Source: Peribacillus simplex (lineage in GTDB: Bacteria; Bacillota; Bacilli; Bacillales; DSM-1321). From it: DNA of 64,000 nucleotides. The translations under genes were made by a program, and so were the position numbers. Each line of letters starts with the position of its first letter. The stretch's first letter is position 1. The notes under the pieces were generated by a model. It was given only the letters and a program-made list of their open reading frames with translations, searched no databases and had not been told where the DNA came from. The stretch lies in contig NZ_FTMX01000001.1 in the NCBI RefSeq assembly GCF_900156045.1, positions 186,001 to 250,000 of the forward strand, written 5' to 3'. Shown here one piece after another: positions 17,983 to 26,380 of this stretch.

Positions 17983-18756
17983 TCAAACAGTTCGTGTATG
18001 GATAAAACGCTTAATGCTTACATTTAAACCATTAGCCGCTTTTGTAGGGATCTGATGCTTGGCATGTTCAATGAATTTTAATTCCGTACTTGGCAATTTT
18101 TCATGCAATAAATTAGCGTAATGATGCAATGGTTTATCTTTTTTACCATAGATCAGTAAAATGGGCAGGGTGATTTTCTCTAGCTGGTGTGTACAGTTAT
18201 AATGCAAACTATAATGGTAATACTGCTCGATATTTCGGGCATCTCCCTTTAGGGCGTCATTAAACATTTCGTTGAACAACTTTCCTGTATTTGAATTGCT
18301 CCATGAAATGGAAAGCGCAAGAATTGGAACTGCGTCTTTATTTGCAAGTGAAATTCCTAAAGAAATCTTTTGCTTTAAATATTTATCCCTCACTTCTGAC
18401 ATTCCACCTATTACAATGCCTCCTAGAGCACTATCGCTACAAGTCAGCAAATATTCCAATACGATGGAGCCGCCGGTCGAGTAACCACATATGATAGCTT
18501 TTTTAATTTCCAAATGATTCAACAGATGTTTGATATCTTCTATAATCAGGGGATAAGTTACTGGCAGTCTTGAATACTGACTTCTTCCGTGACCCCTAAT
18601 ATCGAATGTGATAACTTTGAACTCTTTCGATAATTCTTCCATTTGGTATTGGAAATTAACACTTGTCAGTACTGGAGGATGAATAAAGACAATAGGAACC
18701 CCTTTTCCCTTAACGGAATAATACAAGCTAATACCGTCCACATCTAACATTGGCAT
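17983..18756 (-). CDS. Alpha/beta hydrolase
   Basis: A 257-residue alpha/beta-hydrolase. The oxyanion segment is VFIHPPV (23-29), RGHGRS (54-59) follows strand 4, the nucleophile elbow is G-Y-S93-T-G-G, the acid is in YGKKDKP and the base in HAKHQIP near the C-terminus. The ATG follows GAGGTGAAT. The substrate is unknown, and a role as esterase, lactonase or C-C hydrolase cannot be separated by sequence. Confidence 0.87.
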   Translation of the reverse strand: MPMLDVDGISLYYSVKGKGVPIVFIHPPVLTSVNFQYQMEELSKEFKVITFDIRGHGRSQYSRLPVTYPLIIEDIKHLLNHLEIKKAIICGYSTGGSIVLEYLLTCSDSALGGIVIGGMSEVRDKYLKQKISLGISLANKDAVPILALSISWSNSNTGKLFNEMFNDALKGDARNIEQYYHYSLHYNCTHQLEKITLPILLIYGKKDKPLHHYANLLHEKLPSTELKFIEHAKHQIPTKAANGLNVSIKRFIHTRTV

Positions 18757-18936
18757 GAATATTCACCTCATTCGAAGAGTACTTGCATAATATCCCTCCT
18801 GAAAGAATTTTCCCTTTAAAACGTATTTTTATTACGAATTGTTTCGGTAACAAACATCTTGAATTTTTTGGTTTTTTTTGAACAAGATATAAGAGTTCAG
18901 GAAATGAACAAAAATATATATAATAAGGTGATGTTA

Positions 18937-19110
18937 ATGAAGGCAAACATGAATAAAATTTTGCCAGTTGTCGCTTCGGTCGGAGTAGGTATCGCTACTT
19001 ATCAAATGTTGAGTGGAAATGGCGGAAAAATGAAAAATATGGTTCCGCTTGCCACTAACCTGATGGGCATGGGAACTGGGATGCAAGGGCAGAATCAACA
19101 ACAGCCATAA
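18937..19110 (+). CDS. Hypothetical small protein with one membrane segment
   Basis: A 57-residue protein, MKANMNKILPVVASVGVGIA then TYQM, with a glycine- and methionine-rich tail ending QNQQQP. AAGGTG lies 6 bases before the ATG at 18937; a longer upstream frame has no ribosome binding site. It resembles the short YrzQ/DUF3918-like proteins of bacilli, a weak assignment. A terminator follows. Confidence 0.6.
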   Translation: MKANMNKILPVVASVGVGIATYQMLSGNGGKMKNMVPLATNLMGMGTGMQGQNQQQP

Positions 19111-19125
19111 GATCACTAAAACAGA

Positions 19126-19155
19126 GTAATCTCCCTTTTAGGGGATTATTTTGTT
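19126..19155 (+). terminator. Terminator after small membrane gene
   Basis: AATCTCCC-TTTTA-GGGGATT stem followed by a T-rich run. Confidence 0.75.
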
Positions 19156-19336
19156 TTAGTCAAGAAAAGGGACCTCCATCATATTAGCTTCATACACACC
19201 ATGAATCGTATTTACCATTTTTTATAATTTAAGTAATAAAACACCAATAAAATAACTCCATACGTTATAATGAATGGGCTCCAAGGGAAGTGTCAGAAAC
19301 CTGCAGGAGTGATCATATGAATGGAGGTTATATGTA

Positions 19337-19882
19337 TTGAAGAAAAAATTAATGGTCATTATTCCAACAGTTGCCCTGATGTTGGCCCCACTAGGAGCGG
19401 GACCTTCAATTACCCACGCAGCTTCAAAGGAGAAAATCGAAAAGAAGGCGGAAACGCGCCCGACCCTCAGGAAAGGCTCACGTTCGAGTTATGTAAGAGA
19501 CTTACAGCAAAGCCTTAAAGATGTTAAATATAATGTAGGCGTTGATGGGATTTTCGGTACGCAAACACAAAATGTGGTAAGGGAGTTTCAAGTGGATCAT
19601 AACTTAGCTTCAGATGGTATCGTCGGACCGCTGACATGGGCGGCTTTAGATGAAAATAAGGTGGAAAGAAGACAGTTCACGGAGAAAGAAGCGGTCGCGT
19701 TAGGGAAGAAGAAACTGGGTAACAAGATCGTATTCAGCGGTGATGGCAGATTGCTGAAAGATGGCAAAGGAAAATCCTATTACAACTATAAAGCAGCTAA
19801 TAAAGATTGGATCGATCAAGGCGGCACAGGAACGATTGGGTGGTTCCACATTTATAAAGATGGCCGTGTAGTGGAACAATAA
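19337..19882 (+). CDS. Secreted peptidoglycan-binding domain protein
   Basis: A 181-residue exported protein. Residues 1-28 are a Sec signal ending THAAS. A PG_binding_1 repeat spans about 42-107 (LRKGSRSSYVRDLQQSL through DGIVGPLTWAAL). The C-terminal 70 residues (KEAVALGKKKLGNKIVFSGDG then GWFHIYKDGRVVEQ) resemble no catalytic domain that I recognise. The start is a TTG with ATGGAGG upstream. It probably binds the cell wall non-covalently. Confidence 0.8.
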   Translation: MKKKLMVIIPTVALMLAPLGAGPSITHAASKEKIEKKAETRPTLRKGSRSSYVRDLQQSLKDVKYNVGVDGIFGTQTQNVVREFQVDHNLASDGIVGPLTWAALDENKVERRQFTEKEAVALGKKKLGNKIVFSGDGRLLKDGKGKSYYNYKAANKDWIDQGGTGTIGWFHIYKDGRVVEQ

Positions 19883-19905
19883 AAGGATATACATGCAAAG
19901 AATGT

Positions 19906-19930
19906 TCTCACTTTATGTGGGATTTTTTTT
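19906..19930 (+). terminator. Terminator after peptidoglycan-binding protein gene
   Basis: TCTCAC-TTTAT-GTGGGA (one G-U pair) followed by TTTTTTTT. Confidence 0.7.
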
Positions 19931-19972
19931 ATGTAAGGCATGAAATAATAAGAAGACTAAATACACCTATTT

Positions 19973-20001
19973 TTGGCTATAAAAGTAAATATAGATATAA
20001 T
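19973..20001 (+). promoter_or_regulatory. Promoter of holin-like toxin mRNA
   Basis: TTGGCT (19973-19978), 17-base spacer, TATAAT (19996-20001). Transcription would start near 20008, leaving a leader of about 60 bases before the toxin. Confidence 0.65.
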
Positions 20002-20069
20002 AGTAAATGGACAGCAATTTGGTATAGTGGGCAGCGGTCACTCCTTTTCAGAAAGGGGGTGTCGCGCTG

Positions 20070-20156
20070 GTGATTTCTATTATGGACGGACTGATGCTAA
20101 TGATTTCATTCGCTTCTTTAATCGTCGCAATAATCGCGGTTACATTAAAAAAGTAA
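20070..20156 (+). CDS. Putative holin-like type I toxin (Hol_Tox/TxpA-BsrG type)
   Basis: A 28-residue peptide reading MISIMDGLMLMISF then ASLIVAIIAVTLKK, one hydrophobic helix with a di-lysine end. The sequence style (xxLMLMISFaxLIVaIIA, KK at the end) is that of the putative holin-like toxins of Bacillota. The GTG start has AAGGGGGTG 8 bases upstream. That Shine-Dalgarno region (AGGGGGT, 20054-20060) is exactly complementary to ACCCCCT at 20156-20162, so the full-length mRNA could hide its own start, as in BsrG. A longer frame at 19973-20209 in another phase is a shadow. Confidence 0.78.
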   Translation: MISIMDGLMLMISFASLIVAIIAVTLKK

Positions 20157-20313
20157 CCCCCTCCATACCATCCGGCCAGATGTATGTAGGAAAAGGGTTA
20201 CTTTCATGATTGAGTAGCTACTGACTTACCACAGAAAGCCGCTGCTCTTTATGCAGTTTGCTGTTCATTAAGACGCTGGTTTAACCAGTGTCTTTTTTTT
20301 ATATATGTTAGTT
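20147..20313 (-). ncRNA. Predicted antisense RNA antitoxin
   Basis: On the minus strand TTGAAT (20344-20349), an 18-base spacer and TATAAT (20320-20325) predict a start near 20313. Transcription would end at the hairpin AAAGTAACCC...GGGTTACTTTTTT (20204 to 20147), which contains a nested CATAC/GTATG stem and a U-run on this strand. The ~165-nt RNA would be complementary to the last codons and 3' untranslated region of the toxin mRNA, the arrangement of RatA/TxpA and SR4/BsrG. It is predicted from sequence only. Confidence 0.72.
20270..20300 (+). terminator. Terminator of toxin mRNA
   Basis: AGACGCTGGTT/AACCAGTGTCT stem followed by eight T. Confidence 0.88.
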
Positions 20314-20319
20314 ATCATT

Positions 20320-20349
20320 ATTATATCCTCATTTTACCCATACATTCAA
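20320..20349 (-). promoter_or_regulatory. Promoter of predicted antisense RNA
   Basis: Minus-strand TTGAAT-18-TATAAT, stronger in -10 quality than the toxin promoter, consistent with excess antitoxin RNA. Confidence 0.7.
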
Positions 20350-20444
20350 CTAAAAAACATGGAAAGGGCATCGATTGGTTCCTTTACGTACTTTCAAGAG
20401 TTTCCTTGGGGAGCTCTTGGATTAACGAAGCTTTTGGTGCCAAA

Positions 20445-20891
20445 TTAGATTTTCGTTAATTTCCCGCCGGCTTCCGGTTTGAATAATTTCATTCCTTTAT
20501 AAGAGACAATCGACGGGATCATACAAAGCAAGGCCATCGGTAAACAATAAAGTAGATAGAAATGCCCTCCGTTTTCCAGCGAGGGAATATAGGCTAAAGC
20601 GACAAAAAGTAAAGTGAAAAAAATGATCGTGAAAATCCCGAAAGATTGATGATAGAATGCATGAATTTCCCTTCTTCTTTCCTCTTGGTTGGGTAAGGTT
20701 TTTACTGCTTTGTGCGTTCGAAGGAATAGGTACAAGGAGAACATTAGAAATAAAGCGGAAAATGGTAAAGCGATCGCAAATAATGAAACGTCAAGAATGG
20801 AAAGATAAAAGCTGGATAAAAAGAAAACTTCTGATACCCCTAATGCAAAACAATAATTGAAGATACTTATTCTATCAGGTTGTTTAAGCAT
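20445..20891 (-). CDS. Hypothetical membrane protein
   Basis: A 148-residue protein with four hydrophobic segments (about 11-30, 35-55, 85-103 and 110-130) and a charged linker (TLPNQEERRREIHAFYHQ) between the second and third. AGAAGGAGGGATTTC precedes the ATG. No family is recognised. It is monocistronic. Confidence 0.72.
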   Translation of the reverse strand: MLKQPDRISIFNYCFALGVSEVFFLSSFYLSILDVSLFAIALPFSALFLMFSLYLFLRTHKAVKTLPNQEERRREIHAFYHQSFGIFTIIFFTLLFVALAYIPSLENGGHFYLLYCLPMALLCMIPSIVSYKGMKLFKPEAGGKLTKI

Positions 20892-21100
20892 GAAATCCCT
20901 CCTTCTATATCATATTATGCAACTGCTTTCATGTTCACCACTTTGTCACATTTAAAAGGAAAAAAAAGTGCACCAAGTTACACCCATAATCAAGCAAAAT
21001 GGGTACGTGACATCGCTCCCTAACAAGACAGATTTATCAAGCATGCAGATGTTGAATAGAGTCTTTGCATATTACGAATAGTAATAAAATATCGCTTGAA

Positions 21101-21110
21101 GGGGGGGGGG
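21101..21110 (+). repeat. Homopolymeric G10 tract at the PLD gene ribosome binding site
   Basis: Ten consecutive G (21101-21110) lie 8 bases before the ATG at 21119 and supply its Shine-Dalgarno sequence. Length changes by slippage would alter spacing and could modulate translation. Confidence 0.7.
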
Positions 21111-21118
21111 AGTGCTCA

Positions 21119-22546
21119 ATGACTGTAAAAACGGCAATAAAAGGATTTCTGCTCGTTCTTCTATTATATTTCCTTTATGTAGTGGTGACGGCAGTGGTTC
21201 TTTTCCCCAAAGCGGAAAAAGAAGAAAATAGGCCGATTAAACAGGTAAGTGAATATATGGGAGAGAAGGAATCCACCGTGGATCGTGTCCTGCTTCTCGA
21301 AGACGGTTATGAGTCGGGACTCGCCCGGATGCGTATGATCCAGGAAGCCCAGCATTCAATCGATATCGCCTACTATTCCTTTGGAAAAGGCAAATCAACC
21401 GAACTTTTTCTTGGAGCCTTGATCGAAGCGGCTGACCGGGGTGTCAAAGTCCAAATCCTTCTGGATGGAATAACTCATGGACTCAGAGGTCAATTAAGCG
21501 ATGCCCGTTATGCATTGGCCTCGCATGACAACATTGAATTAAGATATTACGAAACAGTTAAGCCATTTAAGCCGTGGACCTGGCATAATCGCCTTCATGA
21601 CAAGATCATCACTGTAGATGGAAAGTTGGGCATCATCGGAGGGAGAAATATCGCCGATAAGTATTTAGCAAGCAAGCCGCCGAGGGATTTTGTCTATGAC
21701 AGGGATGTACTCATTTTCAATGCTAAAGAGGAAAAAGATAGTGTAATCGTTGAAATGAAGGACTATTTGAATGAATTATGGACCCATCCATATACGAGCG
21801 ATGTCTTTTCGGACCTTTCGAAAAGGCAAACGGAAAAAGGGAAACGTGAAAGAGATGCATTGGCGAATCAATACAGGAAAGCTTTGCAAACTGAAGCCGA
21901 TTTCGTTAATCCGGCCGTCGATTGGAGCAAGGCTTCAACATCTACTAAAAAAGTGTCCTTCATTCATAATCCAATCGAACGTTTCAATAAATACCCTTTT
22001 TTGTGGAGATCTCTAGTGGATATTGCGGCGAATGCCAAACAATCTGTATTTATCCAAAGTCCCTATATTGTTCCTGCTGATGCCTTGAATGAATATATAC
22101 CGAAGCAGATGGATTCAAAGGCTGATTGGACGATACTTACCAACTCGACGGCATCCACCCCGAATGTGATCGCTTTTTCCGGATACTTGGCGCTTAGGGA
22201 TAGGATCGTTGAGACGGGGGCAAGGCTTTATGAATATTCAAAGCCTTATTCTTTACATGGTAAATCCGTTGTCTATGATCAACGATTAAGTGCAGTGGGT
22301 TCCTACAATTTGGATTCTCGATCTGCCTTTTTAAATACAGAATCGATGGTGGTCATCGATAGTGAAGCATTTGCAGCGCAGTTGACAGGAGCCATCGAGT
22401 CGAAAATCTCAAATAGTACACTCGTTGCGGACAATAATAAATATATAGAACCACCTGAAGATCAGAAAAAGGAAGAGTCATTTTTTAAAGCCACCTTTTT
22501 AAATGCCCTCTCGAAAGTTACGGTATATTTGAATAGGTTCATTTGA
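21119..22546 (+). CDS. Phospholipase D / cardiolipin synthase family protein
   Basis: A 475-residue membrane-anchored PLD-superfamily enzyme with one N-terminal helix (about 6-30). Both HKD motifs are complete: HDKIITVDGKLGIIGGRN (H160, K162, D167) and HGKSVVYDQRLSAVGSYN in the last quarter. The order and loop lengths resemble the ClsC/YmdC type, which makes cardiolipin, rather than the longer two-helix bacterial Cls. The ATG at 21119 lies behind a G10 tract; an in-frame TTG at 21065 has no support. A terminator follows. Confidence 0.85.
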   Translation: MTVKTAIKGFLLVLLLYFLYVVVTAVVLFPKAEKEENRPIKQVSEYMGEKESTVDRVLLLEDGYESGLARMRMIQEAQHSIDIAYYSFGKGKSTELFLGALIEAADRGVKVQILLDGITHGLRGQLSDARYALASHDNIELRYYETVKPFKPWTWHNRLHDKIITVDGKLGIIGGRNIADKYLASKPPRDFVYDRDVLIFNAKEEKDSVIVEMKDYLNELWTHPYTSDVFSDLSKRQTEKGKRERDALANQYRKALQTEADFVNPAVDWSKASTSTKKVSFIHNPIERFNKYPFLWRSLVDIAANAKQSVFIQSPYIVPADALNEYIPKQMDSKADWTILTNSTASTPNVIAFSGYLALRDRIVETGARLYEYSKPYSLHGKSVVYDQRLSAVGSYNLDSRSAFLNTESMVVIDSEAFAAQLTGAIESKISNSTLVADNNKYIEPPEDQKKEESFFKATFLNALSKVTVYLNRFI

Positions 22547-22555
22547 ATGATGACG

Positions 22556-22590
22556 AAAAGACAGCAATCTGATTGATTGTTGTCTTTTTT
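22556..22590 (+). terminator. Terminator after PLD gene
   Basis: AAAGACAGCAATC-TGATT-GATTGTTGTCTTT with a T-run. Confidence 0.88.
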
Positions 22591-22678
22591 GCCTTTCGCG
22601 GGGATTATCTTATGAATGCATGTGTAATTTGCTATACTTGAGCAAGCTAATCACAACTATCGTAAGGAGAACAGTAAC

Positions 22679-23530
22679 ATGCAAACATTACAGCACCTAT
22701 CGAAACATATTGCCTACCTGCCGGCAGTTCAGGAAACGGATCGCCCGGTACTTGCCGCCGTGACGGGAGATAAGAAAACGCTCATCATCGATGCCGGTAA
22801 CTCAGTCCGGCATGCACGGCTCTTTAAGGAAGAATTGCTTCGGAACGATATAAGCGGGAATTTCCTCGTTCTTACCCATTCACACTGGGACCATGTATTC
22901 GGGCTGGAGAATATCGAGATTCCGGTGATTTGTCAGGAAATAACATACACGAACATTAAAGATATGCAGCAGCTTTCATGGGAAGATCAATCCCTTGATC
23001 AACGGGTCGAAGAAGGGACGGAGATTCCCTTTTGCGCCGATGCAATCAAATTGGAACATGGGACGAATAGAGAGATTACCTTCCCCCTGCCGGATATCAT
23101 CTTTGAAAAAACGATGACGATCGATCTCGGCAATATAACCTGTATCATTGAACATGTTGGCGGCGACCATGCCAAGGATTCCTGCATCATTTATGTACAA
23201 GAAGAAAAAACATTATTTCTGGGAGACTCCCTTTATGCCAATCTTTATGCTGAAAAATGGAATTATACGGCTGAACAGGCTTCGCTGCTCATTAAGAAAA
23301 TTGAAGCCTATGATGCCGAAACATATATACTCTCCCATCATGCCCGGCCTTGCACGAGACAGGAGATGGAGGCGGAGTTAAAGCTAATGAAAGAATGTGC
23401 CAGAACCGTGGTCAAGCATCTGGGAAACCGAGATTTAATGGAGCAGGAATTGGTAAAAGAATTAAAGCGGGATTTAACGGAGGACGAGCTCGAAACGGTT
23501 GGATTTTTCGTAAATGGGTATGTTGAGTGA
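22679..23530 (+). CDS. MBL-fold metallo-hydrolase
   Basis: A 283-residue metallo-beta-lactamase-fold hydrolase. The metal site is THSHWDHV (H67, H69, D71, H72), the later ligands are in EHVGGDHAKDS near 157 and FLGDS near 180, and LSHHARP near 222 supplies the last histidine. GTAAGGAGA precedes the ATG. The C-terminal helical tail is rich in K and E. The substrate is unknown. Confidence 0.85.
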   Translation: MQTLQHLSKHIAYLPAVQETDRPVLAAVTGDKKTLIIDAGNSVRHARLFKEELLRNDISGNFLVLTHSHWDHVFGLENIEIPVICQEITYTNIKDMQQLSWEDQSLDQRVEEGTEIPFCADAIKLEHGTNREITFPLPDIIFEKTMTIDLGNITCIIEHVGGDHAKDSCIIYVQEEKTLFLGDSLYANLYAEKWNYTAEQASLLIKKIEAYDAETYILSHHARPCTRQEMEAELKLMKECARTVVKHLGNRDLMEQELVKELKRDLTEDELETVGFFVNGYVE

Positions 23531-23582
23531 TGCAAGGACTAAAGAAAACAACAAGGTAAACACTTTAATAAAGGTTTGGGTG

Positions 23583-23618
23583 GGGTATGAGTTCGGTATT
23601 ATGGGACTCATACCCTTT
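23583..23618 (+). terminator. Terminator after MBL-fold gene
   Basis: GGGTATGAGT pairs with ACTCATACCC, followed by a moderately T-rich run. Confidence 0.7.
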
Positions 23619-23674
23619 AATTTTCCTTTTTTTCGCATCAAAAACACCAAATTATGGTTTTATTGTATCAGAAC

Positions 23675-23733
23675 CAAAATATAAAAACTGCACCTCCAAT
23701 TGTTAGATGTTGTCTAACGATTAGGGTGCAGTT
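23675..23733 (-). terminator. Terminator of the LysE-family gene
   Basis: On the minus strand AACTGCACC (23733-23725) pairs with GGTGCAGTT (23694-23686) with an inner GTTAGA/TCTAAC stem, followed by TTTATATTTT. Confidence 0.75.
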
Positions 23734-23737
23734 CAAA

Positions 23738-24370
23738 TTAATTATGAGCTTTTTCCAGGGCTAGCTTTATCCCGAAACCAATTAAGACCGTCCCGGTTAT
23801 ACCCTCGAAAATCGCTTGGGTTCTAGGCTTTTTCATAAAAGCACTGATCTGGTTCAACAGATAGATATAAAATACAAACCACAACGCAGTTAACACGGTA
23901 TACGTCATGCCCATGATCAGGAACGGTAAAAACGTATCATTCCCTGGATTCACGAACTGAGGCAGAAACGTTAAAAAGAAGACGGCCACTTTAGGGTTCA
24001 GCAGGTTGGTAAGGAACCCTTGCTTAAAGCAAGACTGGTTTTCGTACTTACTTTTGACGGGCGTTTCCGCCGCTGCGGCCACTTGCTTATTCCTTAATCC
24101 CCATAGGGTCTTGAAGCCTAGATATACCAAGTAAACGGCACCGACATATTTGAAGATGGAAAATAGTAAAGCGGATTTCACAATGATTGCTGAAAGTCCG
24201 AACACGGCAGCTGATGTATGAATAAGCAGGGCACAGCATGTGCCGAACATCGTTTTAAAACCTCCCGACGTTCCCACGGTAACGGTATTCCTTGTGGCTA
24301 TTGCTGTATCTGGACCAGGTAAGATGATGAGAAGGATGCACATGATGATGAACAAATAAAAGTTTTCCAT
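23738..24370 (-). CDS. LysE family amino acid exporter
   Basis: A 210-residue LysE/RhtB-type translocator with about six membrane helices. LIILPGPDTAIATRNTVTVG near 15-34 is the family signature; LVYLGFKTLWGLR and GFLTNLLNPKVAVFFLTFLP follow. GGAGGTCTCC precedes the ATG. The substrate (an amino acid or homoserine lactone) cannot be assigned. Gene order gives no link to the neighbouring kyn operon. Confidence 0.9.
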   Translation of the reverse strand: MENFYLFIIMCILLIILPGPDTAIATRNTVTVGTSGGFKTMFGTCCALLIHTSAAVFGLSAIIVKSALLFSIFKYVGAVYLVYLGFKTLWGLRNKQVAAAAETPVKSKYENQSCFKQGFLTNLLNPKVAVFFLTFLPQFVNPGNDTFLPFLIMGMTYTVLTALWFVFYIYLLNQISAFMKKPRTQAIFEGITGTVLIGFGIKLALEKAHN

Positions 24371-24511
24371 ATTCGGAGACCTCCACTCTTGGTGATGAAT
24401 TCTGAAAATTATAACATAGATGTACTTGGTTTAGGGAAAAAAATTGATGATCATGATTATTTCAGGACAATGGAGGAAAGCGGCGTGACTATAAATACGG
24501 TGTTTAATGAA

Positions 24512-24730
24512 GGCTCTTTTCGTAAAGATTGTTGTTTTTAAAACGAAACGATTTAAGGTTGATTGGAGCGGAAGTGCGAGACTCCTGCGGGAGCAGCGGG
24601 ACAGGTGAGACCCCACAGGCGTTTACGCCGAGAAGGCTCACCGCCCGCCCCGCGGAAAGCGAGCATCTGGAGGGGAAATCAACCACACCGCTTTACTTGG
24701 AAAATAGCAACAAAGTAAGCGAAAACAGCC
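24512..24730 (+). mobile_element. MITE-like element copy 2 (219 bp, 8-bp target duplication)
   Basis: Nearly identical to copy 1, differing by only a few bases. Ends are GGCTCTTTTCG and CGAAAACAGCC, flanked by TTAATGAA at 24504-24511 and 24731-24738. It sits between the divergent lysE-type gene and the convergent terminator of the kyn operon. Confidence 0.92.
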
Positions 24731-24742
24731 TTAATGAAACAA

Positions 24743-24781
24743 AAAACAAGCCAAATCATTTTTGATCTGGCTCGTTTTTTT
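24743..24781 (-). terminator. Terminator of the kynurenine operon
   Basis: On the minus strand GAGCCAGATCA-AAAA-TGATTTGGCTTG stem followed by TTTTTTG. A short A-run on the other side makes it usable in both directions. Confidence 0.8.
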
Positions 24782-24809
24782 ATTAATTTAATACAAGCAC
24801 TGTTATATG

Positions 24810-25436
24810 TTAGGGTAACTTTTTCAACACAGCACGTACCGGACTTCCATCTGCTTCAACTAATGGAAGAGGGAGGGCAGCCAACTCATAATTACCCGGT
24901 CCTATACCGTCTAGTACAAGACCTTCCAAAATGTGAATTCCATGACCGGCAAGTTCATGATGTGCAGACAGTTCTTTACTATCCAAGGGATCTACTGAAG
25001 GTAAATCAAGACCAATAAGACGAACGTCGTGTTCTGAAAGATATGCCGCTAATTCTGGTTGGATATGAGGAATCGTTTGTGGAAACACACTCCGATTCTT
25101 CCAAGCATCCGTCCGAATTAACAGACGGGTAACGCCTTGCAGGTCTATACTGGATAATTCATTGACACCGATGCTTGCCTTGTTAGGTAAATGGATGACT
25201 CGGGCACTTCCCATATATAAATCGAGATCCAAATCAATCACTCTTTTTCCATCGTCATCAAAATGAAAAGGAGCATCAATATGGGTACCGGTGTGGATAC
25301 TCATATTGATTTGACCTACATTGACAGATCCACTTTCTTCCTTACTCCAATTGACTTTGTATGAGAAAGGTGTATCTCCAGGCCAAACTGCAACGTTTTC
25401 ATCCAGACGTTGTGAAATATCAATCCATGTCCCCAT
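24810..25436 (-). CDS. kynB: Kynurenine formamidase
   Basis: Hydrolyses N-formylkynurenine to kynurenine and formate. The 208-residue cyclase-family protein has the metal motif HTGTHIDAPFHFDDDG (about 47-62) and the aligned DLPSVDP and HHELAGHGIHILEGL regions. The ATG at 25436 is 7 bases after GGAGGT; the longer in-frame ATG at 25451 lacks one. It is the last gene of the minus-strand run kynU, permease, kynA, kynB. Confidence 0.93.
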   Translation of the reverse strand: MGTWIDISQRLDENVAVWPGDTPFSYKVNWSKEESGSVNVGQINMSIHTGTHIDAPFHFDDDGKRVIDLDLDLYMGSARVIHLPNKASIGVNELSSIDLQGVTRLLIRTDAWKNRSVFPQTIPHIQPELAAYLSEHDVRLIGLDLPSVDPLDSKELSAHHELAGHGIHILEGLVLDGIGPGNYELAALPLPLVEADGSPVRAVLKKLP

Positions 25437-25476
25437 CAACCTTACCTCCATCTCTTCTGGCTGTTTCTTGAATATC

Positions 25477-26331
25477 TTATAGCTTCGTTCTTAGACTCCA
25501 TAGTTCCGGGAAGAAGTGTTGATCAAGTGCTCTTTTTAAATACGTTACACCTGATGATCCGCCAGTACCTTGTTTATTACCAATAATTCTTTCCACTGTG
25601 GTCATATGATTAAAACGCCATAATTGCTGTTGATGGCCAATGTCCACTAACTTCTCGCCCAGCTCATATAAGTCCCAATATTGCTCAACATCGCGGTAAA
25701 CCGTCAGCCACGCCTCTTCTACACTGGCATTTGGTTCATATCTTTGTGACCAATCCCTGCTGATGGCTTCTTGATCAATAGGTAATCCGCGCGCCACAAG
25801 TGCATTGATCGCCGCGTCATAAATACTTGGCTCATGAAGGGCCTGCTGCATTTGCTCGTATAAATCTGTTTGGTGCTGATAGACTGATAGCGTATGGACA
25901 TTTTTGTTCCCTAATGCAAATTCAATCAAACGATTCTGATAAGATTGGAATCCGGAAGATTGTCCCAGTTTATCCCTGAACTCCATGTATTCAGCCGGCG
26001 TCAAAGTTGAAAGGACATTCCATGACTGGATCAATTGCTGCTGGATCCTCGAAACGCGTGACAGCATTTTAAACGAAGGTTCCAACTTGTTTTGGCGGAT
26101 GGACTCAGTTGCTGCCGTCAACTCATGTAAAATGAGCTTCATCCATAGCTCACTCGCTTGATGGATAATGATGAATAGCATTTCATCATGATGATCGGAA
26201 CATCTATGTTGACTAGTTAAAATCTTATCAAGGTGGAGATAATCTCCGTAAGACATCGATTTTTGAAAATCGGTTTGAATTTCTTTCTCTAGACCAGTTA
26301 TTGTTTGTTCATTGTTATCCATATTCTTCAT
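25477..26331 (-). CDS. kynA: Tryptophan 2,3-dioxygenase
   Basis: Heme enzyme that opens the tryptophan indole ring to N-formylkynurenine. The 284 residues include [12 protein letters not shown] (27-38), [17 protein letters not shown] (47-63), [18 protein letters not shown] (about 125-142) and [20 protein letters not shown] near 237-256, where the histidine of FNHM is the expected axial heme ligand. The length is usual. It is followed 40 bases later by kynB. Confidence 0.94.
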   Translation of the reverse strand: MKNMDNNEQTITGLEKEIQTDFQKSMSYGDYLHLDKILTSQHRCSDHHDEMLFIIIHQASELWMKLILHELTAATESIRQNKLEPSFKMLSRVSRIQQQLIQSWNVLSTLTPAEYMEFRDKLGQSSGFQSYQNRLIEFALGNKNVHTLSVYQHQTDLYEQMQQALHEPSIYDAAINALVARGLPIDQEAISRDWSQRYEPNASVEEAWLTVYRDVEQYWDLYELGEKLVDIGHQQQLWRFNHMTTVERIIGNKQGTGGSSGVTYLKRALDQHFFPELWSLRTKL

Positions 26332-26380
26332 TCCGCATTCTCCTCACTTTTCCATATGCAAAACTATTTATTCCGTCATT

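Noticed and set aside
19973..20209. 78-residue frame over the toxin locus
   Set aside because: It has no ribosome binding site, covers the promoter, and is in a different frame from the well-supported 28-residue toxin.
24504..24686. Open frame of about 60 residues on the minus strand of the MITE copies (also at 15213-15500 and 52089-52274)
   Set aside because: It arises from the repeated element itself, has no ribosome binding site, and recurs only because the DNA is repeated.
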